From the NCBI GenBank assembly GCA_017619975.1, contig JAFZRH010000019.1:1-43068 (forward strand): a stretch of 43,068 bases of DNA, written 5' to 3'. The translations under genes and the position numbers were made by a program. Under the pieces are notes generated by a model. That model saw only the letters and a program-made list of their open reading frames with translations, made no database searches and was not told where the DNA came from. The DNA is from Lachnospiraceae bacterium. GTDB taxonomy: Bacteria; Bacillota; Clostridia; Lachnospirales; Lachnospiraceae. Shown one piece after another: positions 1 through 8,808 of the stretch (its first letter is position 1; each line of letters opens with the position of its first letter).

Positions 1-678
1 CACGGAGGAGACTTCGGAGAGGTTGGTCAGGACCCGGATGTCGGAGTTGTTGATGATGCGGATATTGCCGCCGGCGTCCGCGATCTGTGTAGAGACGATC
101 CCGATGGACTTGACCTCGCCGCGGAAGCCGTCCACGCTGATGATGTCGCCTACGTAGAAGCGGCCTTCAAAAAGGATGAACAGCCCGGCGAAGATATCTT
201 CGATGAGCGACTGCGCGCCGAAGCCGATGATCAGGGCCAAGATGCCTAAGCTGGCGATAACCGTCAGGATGTCCGCGCCCAAAAGGTTCAGGCCGAAGAT
301 GATGGCGAAGATCACGATGCCGTAGCGGATGAGGTTGGCGATCAGGCCCTTGATGGTCTCCGCGTGGCGGCTCTTTAACTTGATCTTCGACAGGATCCAC
401 ATGACGACCTTGTACACGGCCCAGCAGGCGGCGATCATGAAGAGCAGGGCGATGATCCGCAGCCAGTCAAAGCCTCCGTCCGCGGTCCGCACCGGAACGT
501 ACTGACTGAAATAGGTCTGGTGGAAGAGCTTGACGGCTTCCTGCTGCTCCGGCTTCAGGAAGAAGAGGAGCGCGGGGACGTTCAGGACCAGCAGGATCAG
601 AAGGATGATGACGATCCCGACGATGCGGGACGCGCTGTTTTTCTGCTGCTTCTTTTCGGCTTGTTTGTTCTTGCTCAT
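1..678 (-). CDS. MscS-family mechanosensitive channel, C-terminal part missing
   Basis: The gene reads leftward off the window edge, so only the first 226 codons are present. The start ATG at 678 has an AAAGGAC ribosome site. The protein opens with a Lys/Gln-rich cytosolic stretch and a hydrophobic segment (about residues 19-38), then a second helix near 70-90 and a third near 110-140. These lead into the MscS beta-domain: a GFGAQSLIEDIFAG stretch, then FYVGDIISVDGFRGEV and a NNSDIRVLTNLS stretch. This matches small-conductance mechanosensitive channels, which release solutes when turgor rises. It lies 30 nt downstream of the Cys-repeat protein gene, so the two are probably co-transcribed. 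The family call is firm; the substrate and the missing end are unknown. Confidence 0.9.
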   Translation of the reverse strand, partial: MSKNKQAEKKQQKNSASRIVGIVIILLILLVLNVPALLFFLKPEQQEAVKLFHQTYFSQYVPVRTADGGFDWLRIIALLFMIAACWAVYKVVMWILSKIKLKSRHAETIKGLIANLIRYGIVIFAIIFGLNLLGADILTVIASLGILALIIGFGAQSLIEDIFAGLFILFEGRFYVGDIISVDGFRGEVKSIGIVSTQIADAGGNIRIINNSDIRVLTNLSEVSSV

Positions 679-708
679 AAGGTTTGTCCTTTCTCTTTCA
701 AGGCAATA

Positions 709-3258
709 TCAAGGTATGGTAATTTTAATTGTTTCGGAAAAGGCGCAGTATTCATGGGAATCATCCCAGTAGCTGAACAGAAGGCGGACGTCCAGCTTCG
801 AACCCGAAGGGAATGATTCGCGATAGCTGCCCCAGGTAAGACCCAGCAGAGAGCCGCTGGCGCTTCCGTCCCACACAACGGCTTCTTCGTCATTGACCCA
901 GGTGCGGCTGTCATCGGCGGTCTCAACATGCATCGTAGCTTCACAGCCGTTGTTTTGCAGCTGGGACAGAAAATCGCTGTTCAGCGTATAGTAGAAAGTC
1001 CCGTTGCCGCTCGGGTATGTGCTGAAACTGATCGTTATGGCCAGAGTGTCGCAGTAGATGCACTTCAGGGTCGATTCGTCGTTATACTCCATGGTAAAGC
1101 TGTGACCGTGGGCAGGTATCTCATAAGACTGTCTGTACATGACTTCCCCGCAGACGGAACAGTAGGTGACATAATCAACGCTGCCGGCTGTCGTGCAGGT
1201 ATTAGCAATGTAGTTTTCTCTTTTGCGATCACCTTCCGTATGCGCAATCTTATCGATCGTCACATTTTTGGTCTGCACCGTAAAGGCGGAATTGCTGAAG
1301 GAGCCTGAGGTATACCTTCTGTTCCCGGTCGCGGAACATGTCGCCTCGCTGGTGACCTGGCTGCTGGTGGAGACCGTTTCGGTTTCTTTATGGGACGAAT
1401 CGTTCTGACAGGTCCGCGTTGCGGTTACCTGGGAGTTATTAGAGGACCAGGTATAGGTTGGCGTGCCCCAGCTGTGTCCCAGCGCGTCTTTATAACTGTC
1501 CGTATAGCTGTCGCCGCAGCGGGAACAGGTATGGGTGGTATAGCCGCGTGCTGTGCAGGTAGGAGCTGTCACGGTATCGGAATAGCTGTGCCCGGTCGCC
1601 GCGATGGTTTTCTTGGTCCGGCTCATCTCGCTGTGGCAGACCGAGCAGTAAACGACTTCATCATAGGAGCCGGCGGCGGTACAGGTTGCATTCTTAGTGT
1701 TTTCCCGGACGGCCGAGGCGGCGGTATGCGGGATCTTGTCCAGTGTGGTGTGCGTCCGGGAAAGCTCCTCGCTGCAGACCGAGCAATACACGACGGTATC
1801 ATAGCCGCCCTCGGCCGTGCAGGTCGCGGCAACGCGGTTTTCTTCCTTCGGTTCGCCTTCGGAATGGCCGAGGGCTTCAAGAACGGTATGCTCGCGCGTG
1901 ACCTCTTCGCCGCAGACCGAGCAGTAGAAGACTTCGTCATAGCCGCCTTCTTCGGCGCAGGTCGCTTCGGTCTCGTTTTCGATTACGGCTTCCTCTTCGG
2001 GAGTGTGGCCGAGCGCTTCCAGCACGACCTCTTCGCGGGAAAGCTCTTTGCCGCAGATGTCGCAGTACACGGCAATCTCCGCGGTGCCGGTCTCCGTGCA
2101 GGTCGGATCCATGCGGTTTTCTTCGATATCCTGCGTTTCGATATGCGCCGTCATCGGCAGCGTAACGGTTTCGCGCGAAAGCTCCCCGCCGCAGACCATG
2201 CAGTAAACGACCGATTCATAGGACCCGGTCTCGGTGCAGCTGGGCTCTTTTTCGTTTTCTTTGACCGCAAAGCCTTCGTGATGGCCGAGCGCGTCCACGG
2301 TGACCGTCTCGCGGGACAGTTCCTCATGACAGACCGAGCAGTAAACGACGGAATCGTAGGATCCGGTCTGCGCGCAGGAAGGAGCCGTTTCGTTTTCCTT
2401 CACCGCTTCCGCGGCGGTATGTCCCATGGCTTCGGTCAGGATCGTCTCACGGGAAAGCTCGCTGTGGCAGTCACTGCAGTAGATCACGGAATCGTAGCTG
2501 CCGCCTGCCGTGCAGAGTGCGCCGACGACGTTTTCGATGACGGGATCGGCCGAATGGTGGCCGGTCGCAGCGTAAACGGTATGCTTTCGTTCGATCACTT
2601 CATGACAGGTGCTGCAGTAGACCACGTCGTCATAGCCGCCGTCTTCGGTGCAGCCGGCAGCCCGTTCATTTTCCCGGACGGCAGGCAGCGGAGCATGTCC
2701 GCCCGGAACCGTTTCCGGCAGAGCGATGCCGCACTCCCGGCAGTAATATTCAATAATCCCGTCTTCCAGGCAGGAGGCTTCCCGCCGGACGTGGGCGTGC
2801 TCAAAATCGTACTGATGCGGTCCTTCGGGATCGCCGTTCCAGAGCAGGAGCAGTTCTTCGGGACCGTAATCTTCCGGCGTGTCAAGGGGCTTGCGCTTCA
2901 GATCCGCGACCATGGCTTTGACCGGGAACCAGGGAGAATCTTCGGAAAGATCCGCCCCTGAGACGACGGTCACCACCAGCGCGCAGACGCCCAGAACGGC
3001 GGCGCCGCCCCGCAGGGCCGAGCCGAGCAGGTTCCGCAGCCAGGAAAAACGGGCGCGTTTTTGCCGTGCTTTTTTTCGAAGCGAGCGAAGATCTTCTTCT
3101 CCGGTCGGTGTTTCACCCTGGAAGATATTTTCCTCCCGTGCCGTCACCGAGGATTCCTGAAAAAAGGACACGTCAGGATACTCCGGTGTGTATTCCGGAG
3201 GAATATCGTGCTCCGGCAGGAGCGAGTATTCATCATATCGGATCTCTTCGTTGTCCAT
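709..3258 (-). CDS. Single-pass surface protein with tandem Cys-X2-Cys repeats
   Basis: This 849-residue protein has an acidic cytosolic start (1-70), a basic stretch, one membrane helix (about 80-103) and a long outer part. The outer part holds about eleven units of about 40 residues. Each has a Cys, a Gly-Ser/Gly-Tyr pair, a YCSVC-type Cys-X2-Cys, an ELSRE-like segment and a closing ALGH. One further unit near the end has lost the Cys pair. The last 110 residues form a separate, mostly beta-like region without Cys pairs. The four-ligand pattern (Cys, Cys-X2-Cys, His) suggests small zinc- or disulfide-stabilised knuckles; which of the two cannot be read from sequence. Similar repeats occur in clostridial surface proteins, but I know no function for them. 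The ATG at 3258 has a strong AAAAGGAGACGC ribosome site. Confidence 0.85.
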   Translation of the reverse strand: MDNEEIRYDEYSLLPEHDIPPEYTPEYPDVSFFQESSVTAREENIFQGETPTGEEDLRSLRKKARQKRARFSWLRNLLGSALRGGAAVLGVCALVVTVVSGADLSEDSPWFPVKAMVADLKRKPLDTPEDYGPEELLLLWNGDPEGPHQYDFEHAHVRREASCLEDGIIEYYCRECGIALPETVPGGHAPLPAVRENERAAGCTEDGGYDDVVYCSTCHEVIERKHTVYAATGHHSADPVIENVVGALCTAGGSYDSVIYCSDCHSELSRETILTEAMGHTAAEAVKENETAPSCAQTGSYDSVVYCSVCHEELSRETVTVDALGHHEGFAVKENEKEPSCTETGSYESVVYCMVCGGELSRETVTLPMTAHIETQDIEENRMDPTCTETGTAEIAVYCDICGKELSREEVVLEALGHTPEEEAVIENETEATCAEEGGYDEVFYCSVCGEEVTREHTVLEALGHSEGEPKEENRVAATCTAEGGYDTVVYCSVCSEELSRTHTTLDKIPHTAASAVRENTKNATCTAAGSYDEVVYCSVCHSEMSRTKKTIAATGHSYSDTVTAPTCTARGYTTHTCSRCGDSYTDSYKDALGHSWGTPTYTWSSNNSQVTATRTCQNDSSHKETETVSTSSQVTSEATCSATGNRRYTSGSFSNSAFTVQTKNVTIDKIAHTEGDRKRENYIANTCTTAGSVDYVTYCSVCGEVMYRQSYEIPAHGHSFTMEYNDESTLKCIYCDTLAITISFSTYPSGNGTFYYTLNSDFLSQLQNNGCEATMHVETADDSRTWVNDEEAVVWDGSASGSLLGLTWGSYRESFPSGSKLDVRLLFSYWDDSHEYCAFSETIKITIP

Positions 3259-3310
3259 GCGTCTCCTTTTCCCGGGACCGCCCGGCAGAGCATAGGTGAA
3301 ACCTTACAAT

Positions 3311-3339
3311 ATTATGAAGGAAATGTCCGCAAAAGTCAA
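3311..3339 (-). promoter_or_regulatory. SigA-type promoter for the Cys-repeat protein
   Basis: On the minus strand TTGACT (3334-3339) and CATAAT (3311-3316) are separated by 17 nt. They lie about 50 nt upstream of the start at 3258. Good match to the housekeeping consensus with ideal spacing. Confidence 0.6.
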
Positions 3340-3369
3340 ACGGAAAATGCCGGTCCGGCGCGGCTTTTC

Positions 3370-3397
3370 TTGCTTTTTGCCCAAAGTATGGTATACT
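3370..3397 (+). promoter_or_regulatory. SigA-type promoter for the lipoprotein at 3437
   Basis: TTGCTT (3370-3375) and TATACT (3392-3397) have a 16 nt spacer, 40 nt before the ATG at 3437. It is divergent from the promoter at 3311-3339 and about 30 nt away from it. Confidence 0.55.
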
Positions 3398-3436
3398 CCT
3401 CTCATATTCCCGAAGTCAGTCCCGAAAGGAGACGGT

Positions 3437-4747
3437 ATGAAAGCAAAGCCGATAACAAAACAAGCCAGCCGGATTCTTTTGATCTTTCTGCTGGGGCTTT
3501 TCCTTTCTTCCTGCGCGATCCCGATGAAGGAGAGCGAATCATCGGCGGAAAAAACAACGCCGGCTGCGGCGGAACAGGAGACGGAAGCGCCTGAAGTTCC
3601 GGCCGAGCCGCGTCTAAAGTACATCGTCAATTCCGACAGCGTCCAGGAACTGATCTACGATTCGCTGGGGCAGGTCTGCAGGAGGATCACGAGGCAGATC
3701 GGGACGTCCGGCGATACAAGCTGGCTGGAGACGGAAACGGTCTTTTTCGATGCAGACGGCAATGTCACGGATTATCGGATCGAGGGCGTTCCCGAGGCCC
3801 AGCGGGATCCGGATCAGCAGATCCGCATGGAGGGGAAGCGGCTGATCAGGACCTCGAAAGACAGCACGGTCACATATGAATATGAAAACGGGCAGTTGGT
3901 CCTTTTCCTGATCAACGCGTCGTATTACAACGTCATCGCTCAGTATGAGAGGGACGGGAACGGACAGTGCGTCCGCAGGACCGTGCAGCAATACGAAACA
4001 GACGCCGCCGATCCGGAGAAGAAGACTTACTTCCCGGCGCAGGTCTATCAGTTCCGCTACGCGTATGACGAAGCCGGTCTGCCTCTGTATTCCTGGCAGG
4101 AGTCGGAGGACGGCGTGCAGACGTCAGCCTTCACCGTGTATTATTACGAGAACCATCCGGCGCGGCAAAAAGAGGCGGCGGGCCGGCTGAAGGCGGTGCT
4201 GAGCAGTGATTCCGTCACGCTTCTGACCTGCGATCCGGACGGAACCGTCCGCCAGTCCGAGCGCCTGTATCTGGATGATCGGTGCGCAGGCAGCAGCACA
4301 GAATACGGTCAGGTCAAAGAAACGATCTCCTTCGACAGAAACGGTGATCTGCTTCTGTACCGCCGGGAGGGCGATCCGAACGGCGAAGACGGGATCTGTG
4401 AGATCTCGGGCAATCAGCTGACGAGAGACGTTTTCCGCCTGACCTACCGTCAGGGACGCGTGAGTGTCTCGAAACTGAGCATAAGCTACGGCAATGACAC
4501 CGTGCTGAACCGGGATATCGTCTATTCGATGGATTCCTTCGGCCTTTATGAAAAAAGGAATCTTTCCTGGTATCTGACGAAACAGGGGGATCCGGACGGA
4601 GAAAAACAGAGCGCGCCCGGATTTACCGATTCGGAAGAAAAGTTCGTCTATCTTTACGAAACACAGCGTTTTCCGCTCTGGTCCTACCGGGTCAACGAAA
4701 AAGGAGAACCGGTCAGGGACAGTTTCGAGCTCTATATCTTTGAATAA
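3437..4747 (+). CDS. Secreted lipoprotein of unknown function
   Basis: I chose the ATG at 3437 over an upstream in-frame ATG at 3296. It has an AAAGGAG ribosome site, and the resulting 436-residue protein begins with a clean lipoprotein signal: basic start, hydrophobic core, and LSSC with Cys26 as the lipidated residue. A short Ser/Glu/Thr/Ala-rich linker follows. The rest is a repetitive beta-type region with pieces such as VFFDADGNVTDYR, YEYENGQLV, SFDRNGDLLLYRR and FRYAYDEAG. These resemble loosely spaced YD-like (Tyr-Asp, Asn-Gly) units seen in wall-associated and RHS-type proteins, but they are too diverged to name a family. It probably sits on the outer face of the membrane. It has its own promoter and no recognised partner. 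Confidence 0.75.
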   Translation: MKAKPITKQASRILLIFLLGLFLSSCAIPMKESESSAEKTTPAAAEQETEAPEVPAEPRLKYIVNSDSVQELIYDSLGQVCRRITRQIGTSGDTSWLETETVFFDADGNVTDYRIEGVPEAQRDPDQQIRMEGKRLIRTSKDSTVTYEYENGQLVLFLINASYYNVIAQYERDGNGQCVRRTVQQYETDAADPEKKTYFPAQVYQFRYAYDEAGLPLYSWQESEDGVQTSAFTVYYYENHPARQKEAAGRLKAVLSSDSVTLLTCDPDGTVRQSERLYLDDRCAGSSTEYGQVKETISFDRNGDLLLYRREGDPNGEDGICEISGNQLTRDVFRLTYRQGRVSVSKLSISYGNDTVLNRDIVYSMDSFGLYEKRNLSWYLTKQGDPDGEKQSAPGFTDSEEKFVYLYETQRFPLWSYRVNEKGEPVRDSFELYIFE

Positions 4748-4786
4748 TACAACAATTACCGGTTCTGCCGGATGAAGGAGAAAAAT

Positions 4787-6259
4787 ATGCCCAAGAGACA
4801 TCTGACCAATCTGACGATCCTGCATTCCAACGACATGCACGGCGATTTCCTGCCCAAGACCGATGCGGACGGAAAGGAGAGCGGCGGCCTGCCCCGGCTG
4901 TCCGGCTATATCAACCGGGAACGCGAAAAGGGCGGGAACGTCCTGTACGTGAACGCGGGCGATATGTTCCGCGGTTCCATCATCGATTCGGAATTCGAGG
5001 GCCTTTCCACCATCGACCTGATGAATGTGCTGCGGCCGGACGCGACGACCGTGGGCAATCACGAGGTCGATTACGGCCTCGCGCATCTGCTCTTTCTGGA
5101 AAAATGCGCCAAGTTCCCGATCATCAACGCGAATTTCTTCATCACCATGAACAACGCCAGGCTGTTCAAGCCGTATCTGAACGTGGAGATCGGCGGGATG
5201 AAGATCCTTTTCATCGGCATCCTGACGGAAGAAGTGCTGGCCTCCACGAGACAGGAGAAGATCATCGGCACCTTCGTGGACGTGAAGGCGGCGGCCAAGG
5301 AGGTCGGGATCATCTGCGACAATTACCGCACGACGCGCACGGATATGACGGTCTTGCTGACGCACATCGGTCTGGAGAACGATAAAAAGCTCGCGGCCGA
5401 GCTGGATCCCGACTGCGGTGTGGATCTGATCATCGGCGGACATTCCCATACCTTCATGGACCGGCCGGAAGTCGTGAACGGCATCCCGATCGTGCAGGCC
5501 GGCACGGGGACGGGCATCATCGGGCGCTGGGATATCGTATATAACACGAGGAAGCGGAAGATCGATTCGGCATCCTGGCAGTGCGTGCCGATCAACGAAG
5601 AGACGGCGCCGCCCGATCCGGTCATGGCCGAGCTTCTGGACAGCTACCGCTCCGAGACCGACAGCAAATACAAGCGCGTGGTGACCCGCTGGGCGCGGAA
5701 GCTGACCCACCCGTCCCGCGAGCAGGAGACCGAGATGGGCAACCTCTACGCGGACGCCCTGCAGTGGGAGAGCAGCTTCGATATCATGATGATGGGCTCC
5801 GGCTCGATCCGCAAGAAGGAGCTCGGTCCGATCATCGAGTATCAGGATATGCTGGAAAATACGCCGTTTGACGACAATCTCTGGATGCTGGAGGTGACCG
5901 GCGAGCAGTTCCGGCGCATCGTAAAGCACCTGATGCGGGATGCGGCCTGGGTCGGCGAGACGGAGTTCTACCAGTTCTCAAAAGGCGTGCACATCCGCTA
6001 CAACAAGACCACCCGGACGCTCGAAGCGCTGGAATTCAAGGGAAAAGAAGTCACGGACGGCATGAAGCTGAAGATCGCGCTGCAGAACTATCACTACAAG
6101 AATTTCGACGAGTTCCTGGGCGTGCCGCTGGAGGAAGTGAAGAAGAACATGAAGCCGCGGGTGGTCGCCACCTCGGTGAACAACATCATTGAAGAATTCT
6201 TTGCTACGAACGACAACCTGGACGCTCACGTCGAAGGCCGCATCGAGCTGGTGGAGTAA
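4787..6259 (+). CDS. 5'-nucleotidase / UshA-type metallophosphoesterase without a signal peptide
   Basis: The ATG at 4787 is preferred over one at 4772 because AAGGAG lies 6 nt before it. The 490-residue protein has the two-domain layout of bifunctional 5'-nucleotidases. The N-terminal metallophosphoesterase domain shows HSNDMHGDF, NAGDMFRG, GNHEVDYG, LLTHIG and GGHSHTFMD, which supply the two-metal site. The C-terminal substrate domain carries EMGNLYADALQWES and MMMGSGSIR. These enzymes remove phosphate from nucleotides or related compounds. Most relatives are exported, but this one begins directly with MPKRHLTNLTILHSND and has no leader, so it probably works in the cytosol. It follows the lipoprotein gene by 39 nt and may share its transcript. 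The substrate cannot be told from sequence. Confidence 0.9.
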   Translation: MPKRHLTNLTILHSNDMHGDFLPKTDADGKESGGLPRLSGYINREREKGGNVLYVNAGDMFRGSIIDSEFEGLSTIDLMNVLRPDATTVGNHEVDYGLAHLLFLEKCAKFPIINANFFITMNNARLFKPYLNVEIGGMKILFIGILTEEVLASTRQEKIIGTFVDVKAAAKEVGIICDNYRTTRTDMTVLLTHIGLENDKKLAAELDPDCGVDLIIGGHSHTFMDRPEVVNGIPIVQAGTGTGIIGRWDIVYNTRKRKIDSASWQCVPINEETAPPDPVMAELLDSYRSETDSKYKRVVTRWARKLTHPSREQETEMGNLYADALQWESSFDIMMMGSGSIRKKELGPIIEYQDMLENTPFDDNLWMLEVTGEQFRRIVKHLMRDAAWVGETEFYQFSKGVHIRYNKTTRTLEALEFKGKEVTDGMKLKIALQNYHYKNFDEFLGVPLEEVKKNMKPRVVATSVNNIIEEFFATNDNLDAHVEGRIELVE

Positions 6260-6285
6260 AAGATGTGCGGCCCAACCGGCGGTTT

Positions 6286-6564
6286 TCAGAACAGATCGCT
6301 GTGAGCGCCGGTGCGGATAAGCCGCAGGATCAGGATATCTTGATAGATCTTGTAAACAAGCAGCCAGTCCGGCTCGATATGACATTCCCGCATGTCTTTA
6401 TAGTTTCGGGAATTGGCAAGTGCGTGGTCTCGGTATTTCTCCGGCAAAGGCTGTTCGTTGACAAGATAATCAAGCACGGTCTCCAGCTTTTTCGGATCAC
6501 AGCCGCGTTTCACAGCGAGTTTATAGTCGCGTTTGAACTGACCGGTAAATTCAATCCTCAGCAT
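6286..6564 (-). CDS. yafQ: YafQ-family mRNA-cleaving toxin
   Basis: This 92-residue basic protein belongs to the RelE/ParE fold. It starts MLRIEFTGQFKRDYK, has the family's DHALANSRNYKDMRECHIEPDW segment with its conserved His and Asp residues, and ends IRTGAHSDLF. The late His corresponds to the catalytic His of YafQ-type ribonucleases. YafQ toxins cut mRNA on the ribosome and slow growth when free of their antitoxin. The gene overlaps the end of the antitoxin gene by 14 nt, so translation of the pair is coupled and antitoxin is made first. Length and key residues look intact, so I expect it to be active. Confidence 0.9.
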   Translation of the reverse strand: MLRIEFTGQFKRDYKLAVKRGCDPKKLETVLDYLVNEQPLPEKYRDHALANSRNYKDMRECHIEPDWLLVYKIYQDILILRLIRTGAHSDLF

Positions 6565-6820
6565 TCAATGCCTCCATGGCTTCCGAGACGGAAGCAAAAG
6601 GTCCGTGCGTGACTCCGCTCTCGGCATCATCCATGGCAGCCAGAGTGGTCTGATAGGAAATATCTTCCCGGATCATAAAAGGAATTGCTTTTTCGCGAAG
6701 CATCTGACGCAGAAAGATGTTGACAGCTGTGGACAGATCCAGTCCCATATTCGCCAGCATTTCTTGGGATCTTGCTTTTACCTCGGCATCAAGGCTGATA
6801 TTGGTAGGTACTTTAGTCAT
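6551..6820 (-). CDS. dinJ: RelB/DinJ-family antitoxin
   Basis: This 89-residue protein has the RelB/DinJ ribbon-helix-helix start (TNISLDAEVKARSQEMLANMGLDLSTAVNIFL) and the usual IPF motif before an acidic tail. It should bind and neutralise the overlapping YafQ toxin and, with it, repress their own promoter. I chose the ATG at 6820 because an AGAGGTG ribosome site lies a few bases upstream; an in-frame GTG at 6829 falls inside that site and is less likely. The promoter at 6842-6870 sits directly before it. Confidence 0.9.
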   Translation of the reverse strand: MTKVPTNISLDAEVKARSQEMLANMGLDLSTAVNIFLRQMLREKAIPFMIREDISYQTTLAAMDDAESGVTHGPFASVSEAMEALNAED

Positions 6821-6841
6821 GGAAATCACCTCTTGATGAAA

Positions 6842-6870
6842 ATCATATCATAAAACGGAACAAAACACAA
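6842..6870 (-). promoter_or_regulatory. Promoter of the toxin-antitoxin operon
   Basis: On the minus strand TTGTGT (6865-6870) and TATGAT (6842-6847) are 17 nt apart and 22 nt from the antitoxin ATG. The upstream DNA is a run of GTTTT/GTGTT repeats, unlike the GC-rich surroundings. Confidence 0.6.
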
Positions 6871-6931
6871 CACAAAACAAACACAATATGCGCTTGATAT
6901 GCGCAGAATAAGCGGGAAAAGGACTGACAAG

Positions 6932-8530
6932 ATGAAGCAATACCCGATCTTAAAGAACAAATGGTTCCTTTACCTGACTGAATTTTTCGCGGGCGTCTCC
7001 GTGATGGCCGTCGAACTCGGCGCGAGCAGGCTGCTCGCGCCGTATTTCAGTTCCTCTCAGATCGTCTGGACGATCATCATCGGCGTGATCATGATCGCGA
7101 TGGCGCTCGGCAACCTCTACGGCGGCCGCGCGGCGGACAAGGATCCGGATCCGGCCAGACTGTACCGGCGCATCCTGATCGCGGCGGTCTGGATCGCGGC
7201 GATCCCGGTGGCGGGCAAATACGTGATCTTAGGCGTTTCCGCGCTGCTGGTCCTGGCGGTGGACGTAGGCTTTCTGATCTGGGCGGCTTTTGCAAGCTGC
7301 CTGATCGTCTTCGTGTTTCCGCTCTTTCTGCTCGGCACGGTCACGCCCTGCCTGGTCAAGGCGACCGTGGAAAGTCTGGATGAAGGCGGCCGCACGGTGG
7401 GACGGCTCGGCGCCTGCAACACCGTCGGCAGCATCCTCGGCACCTTCCTGCCGACCTTTGTAACGATCCCGACGGTCGGCACGTCCGCGACCTTCCTGAT
7501 CTTTGCCGGCATCCTGCTGGCAATCGCGCTCCTCTTTTTCATCAGCTCGAAAATCAGAAAGCCCGCGCCTTACGTGGCGGCGGGGCTTTTCGTGCTCTGC
7601 GCTGTTTTCGGCCGCAGCGATTCCTTCGCTTTCTGGGAAAAAGACCTGGTCTATGAAGGCGAATCCGTTTACAACTATCTGCAGGTGAAGGAGGATTCAC
7701 GCAGCGTGATCCTCGCCACGAACGTGCTCTTCGGCGTGCAGTCCGTTGCCATGAAAGATGGCGGCCTCACCGGGATGTACTACGACTTTGCACTGGCAGC
7801 CCCGGTGATGGCGCAGAAGGAAACGCCTTCCGTGCTGGTGCTCGGCAACGGCAGCGGGACCTTCGCGTCCCAGTGTGTGCGCTATTTCCCGGGCTGCGCG
7901 GTGGAAGGCGTGGAGATCGACGGAAAGATCACGCAGCTGGCGGAAAAGTATTTCTCCCTGCCGGCCGAGGTAAAAGTGACGGAATATGACGGCCGCGCCT
8001 ACATTCAGACCGTGCAGGAAAAATACGATGTGATTATGGTGGATGCGTATCAGGACATCACGATCCCCTTTCAGATGTCCTCCGTCGAGTTCTTCACGCT
8101 GGTGAAGGAGCACCTGACGGAGGACGGCGTGATGGTCGTGAATATGTCCATGGCATCCGACGGGGAGGGGAGCATCAACCAGTATTTAAGCGATACCATT
8201 GCTTCGGTCTTCCCGTATGTGGCGACGGCGGAGGTGCCGTTTTCCACGAACCGGGAGCTTTTTGCCTGCGTCAAGGCGGAGCCGGCGGGGCTGCTGGCTG
8301 AGGGCCTGGGCCGCGTGGAAGAGCCGGAGCTGAGCAACATGATGCAGCGGGTGGCTGCCGGGATCAAAAGCTACGCGGGCGGGACGCACATCCTAACGGA
8401 CGACAAAGCGCCGGTGGAAGTCCTCGGCATGCGGATGATCGATTCGCTGATCTACGAAGAACTGAGCTACTTTAAGCAGATTTTTCAGGAACAGGGACTG
8501 TCCGGCCTGCTGAAGAGCCTGGGGATATAA
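6932..8530 (+). CDS. Membrane-fused spermidine-synthase-like protein
   Basis: I start this at ATG 6932, which has an AAAAGGA site; an in-frame ATG at 6899 has none. The 532-residue protein has two parts. The first 210 residues hold about six hydrophobic helices, starting with FLYLTEFFAGVSVMAVELGASR, a stretch typical of the membrane half of fused MFS/spermidine synthases. The second part is a Rossmann methyltransferase-like aminopropyltransferase domain: VLVLGNGSGTFA (nucleotide loop), VEGVEIDGKI (acidic residue on strand 2), YDGRAYI and VIMVDAYQD. Proteins of this layout are common, but their reaction is mostly unproven. No speD, speB or other polyamine gene is near, so a polyamine role is only a family-level inference. 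Confidence 0.85.
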   Translation: MKQYPILKNKWFLYLTEFFAGVSVMAVELGASRLLAPYFSSSQIVWTIIIGVIMIAMALGNLYGGRAADKDPDPARLYRRILIAAVWIAAIPVAGKYVILGVSALLVLAVDVGFLIWAAFASCLIVFVFPLFLLGTVTPCLVKATVESLDEGGRTVGRLGACNTVGSILGTFLPTFVTIPTVGTSATFLIFAGILLAIALLFFISSKIRKPAPYVAAGLFVLCAVFGRSDSFAFWEKDLVYEGESVYNYLQVKEDSRSVILATNVLFGVQSVAMKDGGLTGMYYDFALAAPVMAQKETPSVLVLGNGSGTFASQCVRYFPGCAVEGVEIDGKITQLAEKYFSLPAEVKVTEYDGRAYIQTVQEKYDVIMVDAYQDITIPFQMSSVEFFTLVKEHLTEDGVMVVNMSMASDGEGSINQYLSDTIASVFPYVATAEVPFSTNRELFACVKAEPAGLLAEGLGRVEEPELSNMMQRVAAGIKSYAGGTHILTDDKAPVEVLGMRMIDSLIYEELSYFKQIFQEQGLSGLLKSLGI

Positions 8531-8681
8531 AAGATCCCTCGCTGACGCTCGGGATGACACAGGAGGAATGCCCGGAATGACATGGGCCGTGTCATCCTGA
8601 ACGCAGGCCGAGACGGTAAAAGATTCGTACCGTGTCATCCTGAGCGAAGCTGCGAAGCAGCGAAGTCGAAGGATCTTTCAT
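8531..8681. repeat. Interspersed palindromic repeat cluster (GTCATCCTGAGC type)
   Basis: Non-coding DNA after the spermidine-synthase-like gene. It holds three related units: GATCCCTCGCTGACGCTCGG then GATGACAC (8534-8560); GTGTCATCCTGAACGCAGG (8589-8607); and GTGTCATCCTGAGCGAAGC, running into GTCGAAGGATCTTT (8632-8678). The same motif occurs inverted at 15019-15091. Such units are scattered between genes in many bacteria. They can fold into hairpins and may end or stabilise transcripts. Confidence 0.75.
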
Positions 8682-8734
8682 CCGAAAGGCATATGACATC
8701 AGGGGCGGTATCAAAACCGCCCGTTCAGTTTTTT

Positions 8735-8781
8735 TGTTACATTTTTCTTTGGATTACGACGGTATAAATAAAAGTACTTTT
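8735..8781 (+). promoter_or_regulatory. ECF-type promoter P1 with downstream palindrome
   Basis: TGTTACA (8735-8741), 13 nt, TACGAC (8755-8760), 10 nt, then the palindrome AAAGTACTTT (8771-8780). The same parts at the same spacing precede the serpin gene at 9826 and the sigma gene at 11500. The GTTACA/CGAC pair resembles promoters read by ECF sigma factors rather than SigA. Confidence 0.7.
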
Positions 8782-8808
8782 TTTGAGAGCAAAGGGGGAA
8801 AACAAATA

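Noticed and set aside
1390-2961. Long open frame on the plus strand across the Cys-repeat gene
   Set aside because: It mirrors the minus-strand gene, has no ribosome site, and its protein has no recognisable fold; the repeats and helix of the minus-strand product are clear.
4124-5929. 600-residue open frame on the minus strand
   Set aside because: It is antisense to the lipoprotein and nucleotidase genes, rich in Arg/His/Gln as expected from the reverse of GC-rich codons, and lacks a ribosome site.
8734-8808. N-terminal extension of the exported protein
   Set aside because: It would translate the promoter module and would put 25 residues before a proper signal peptide; ATG 8809 has an AAAGGGGG site.
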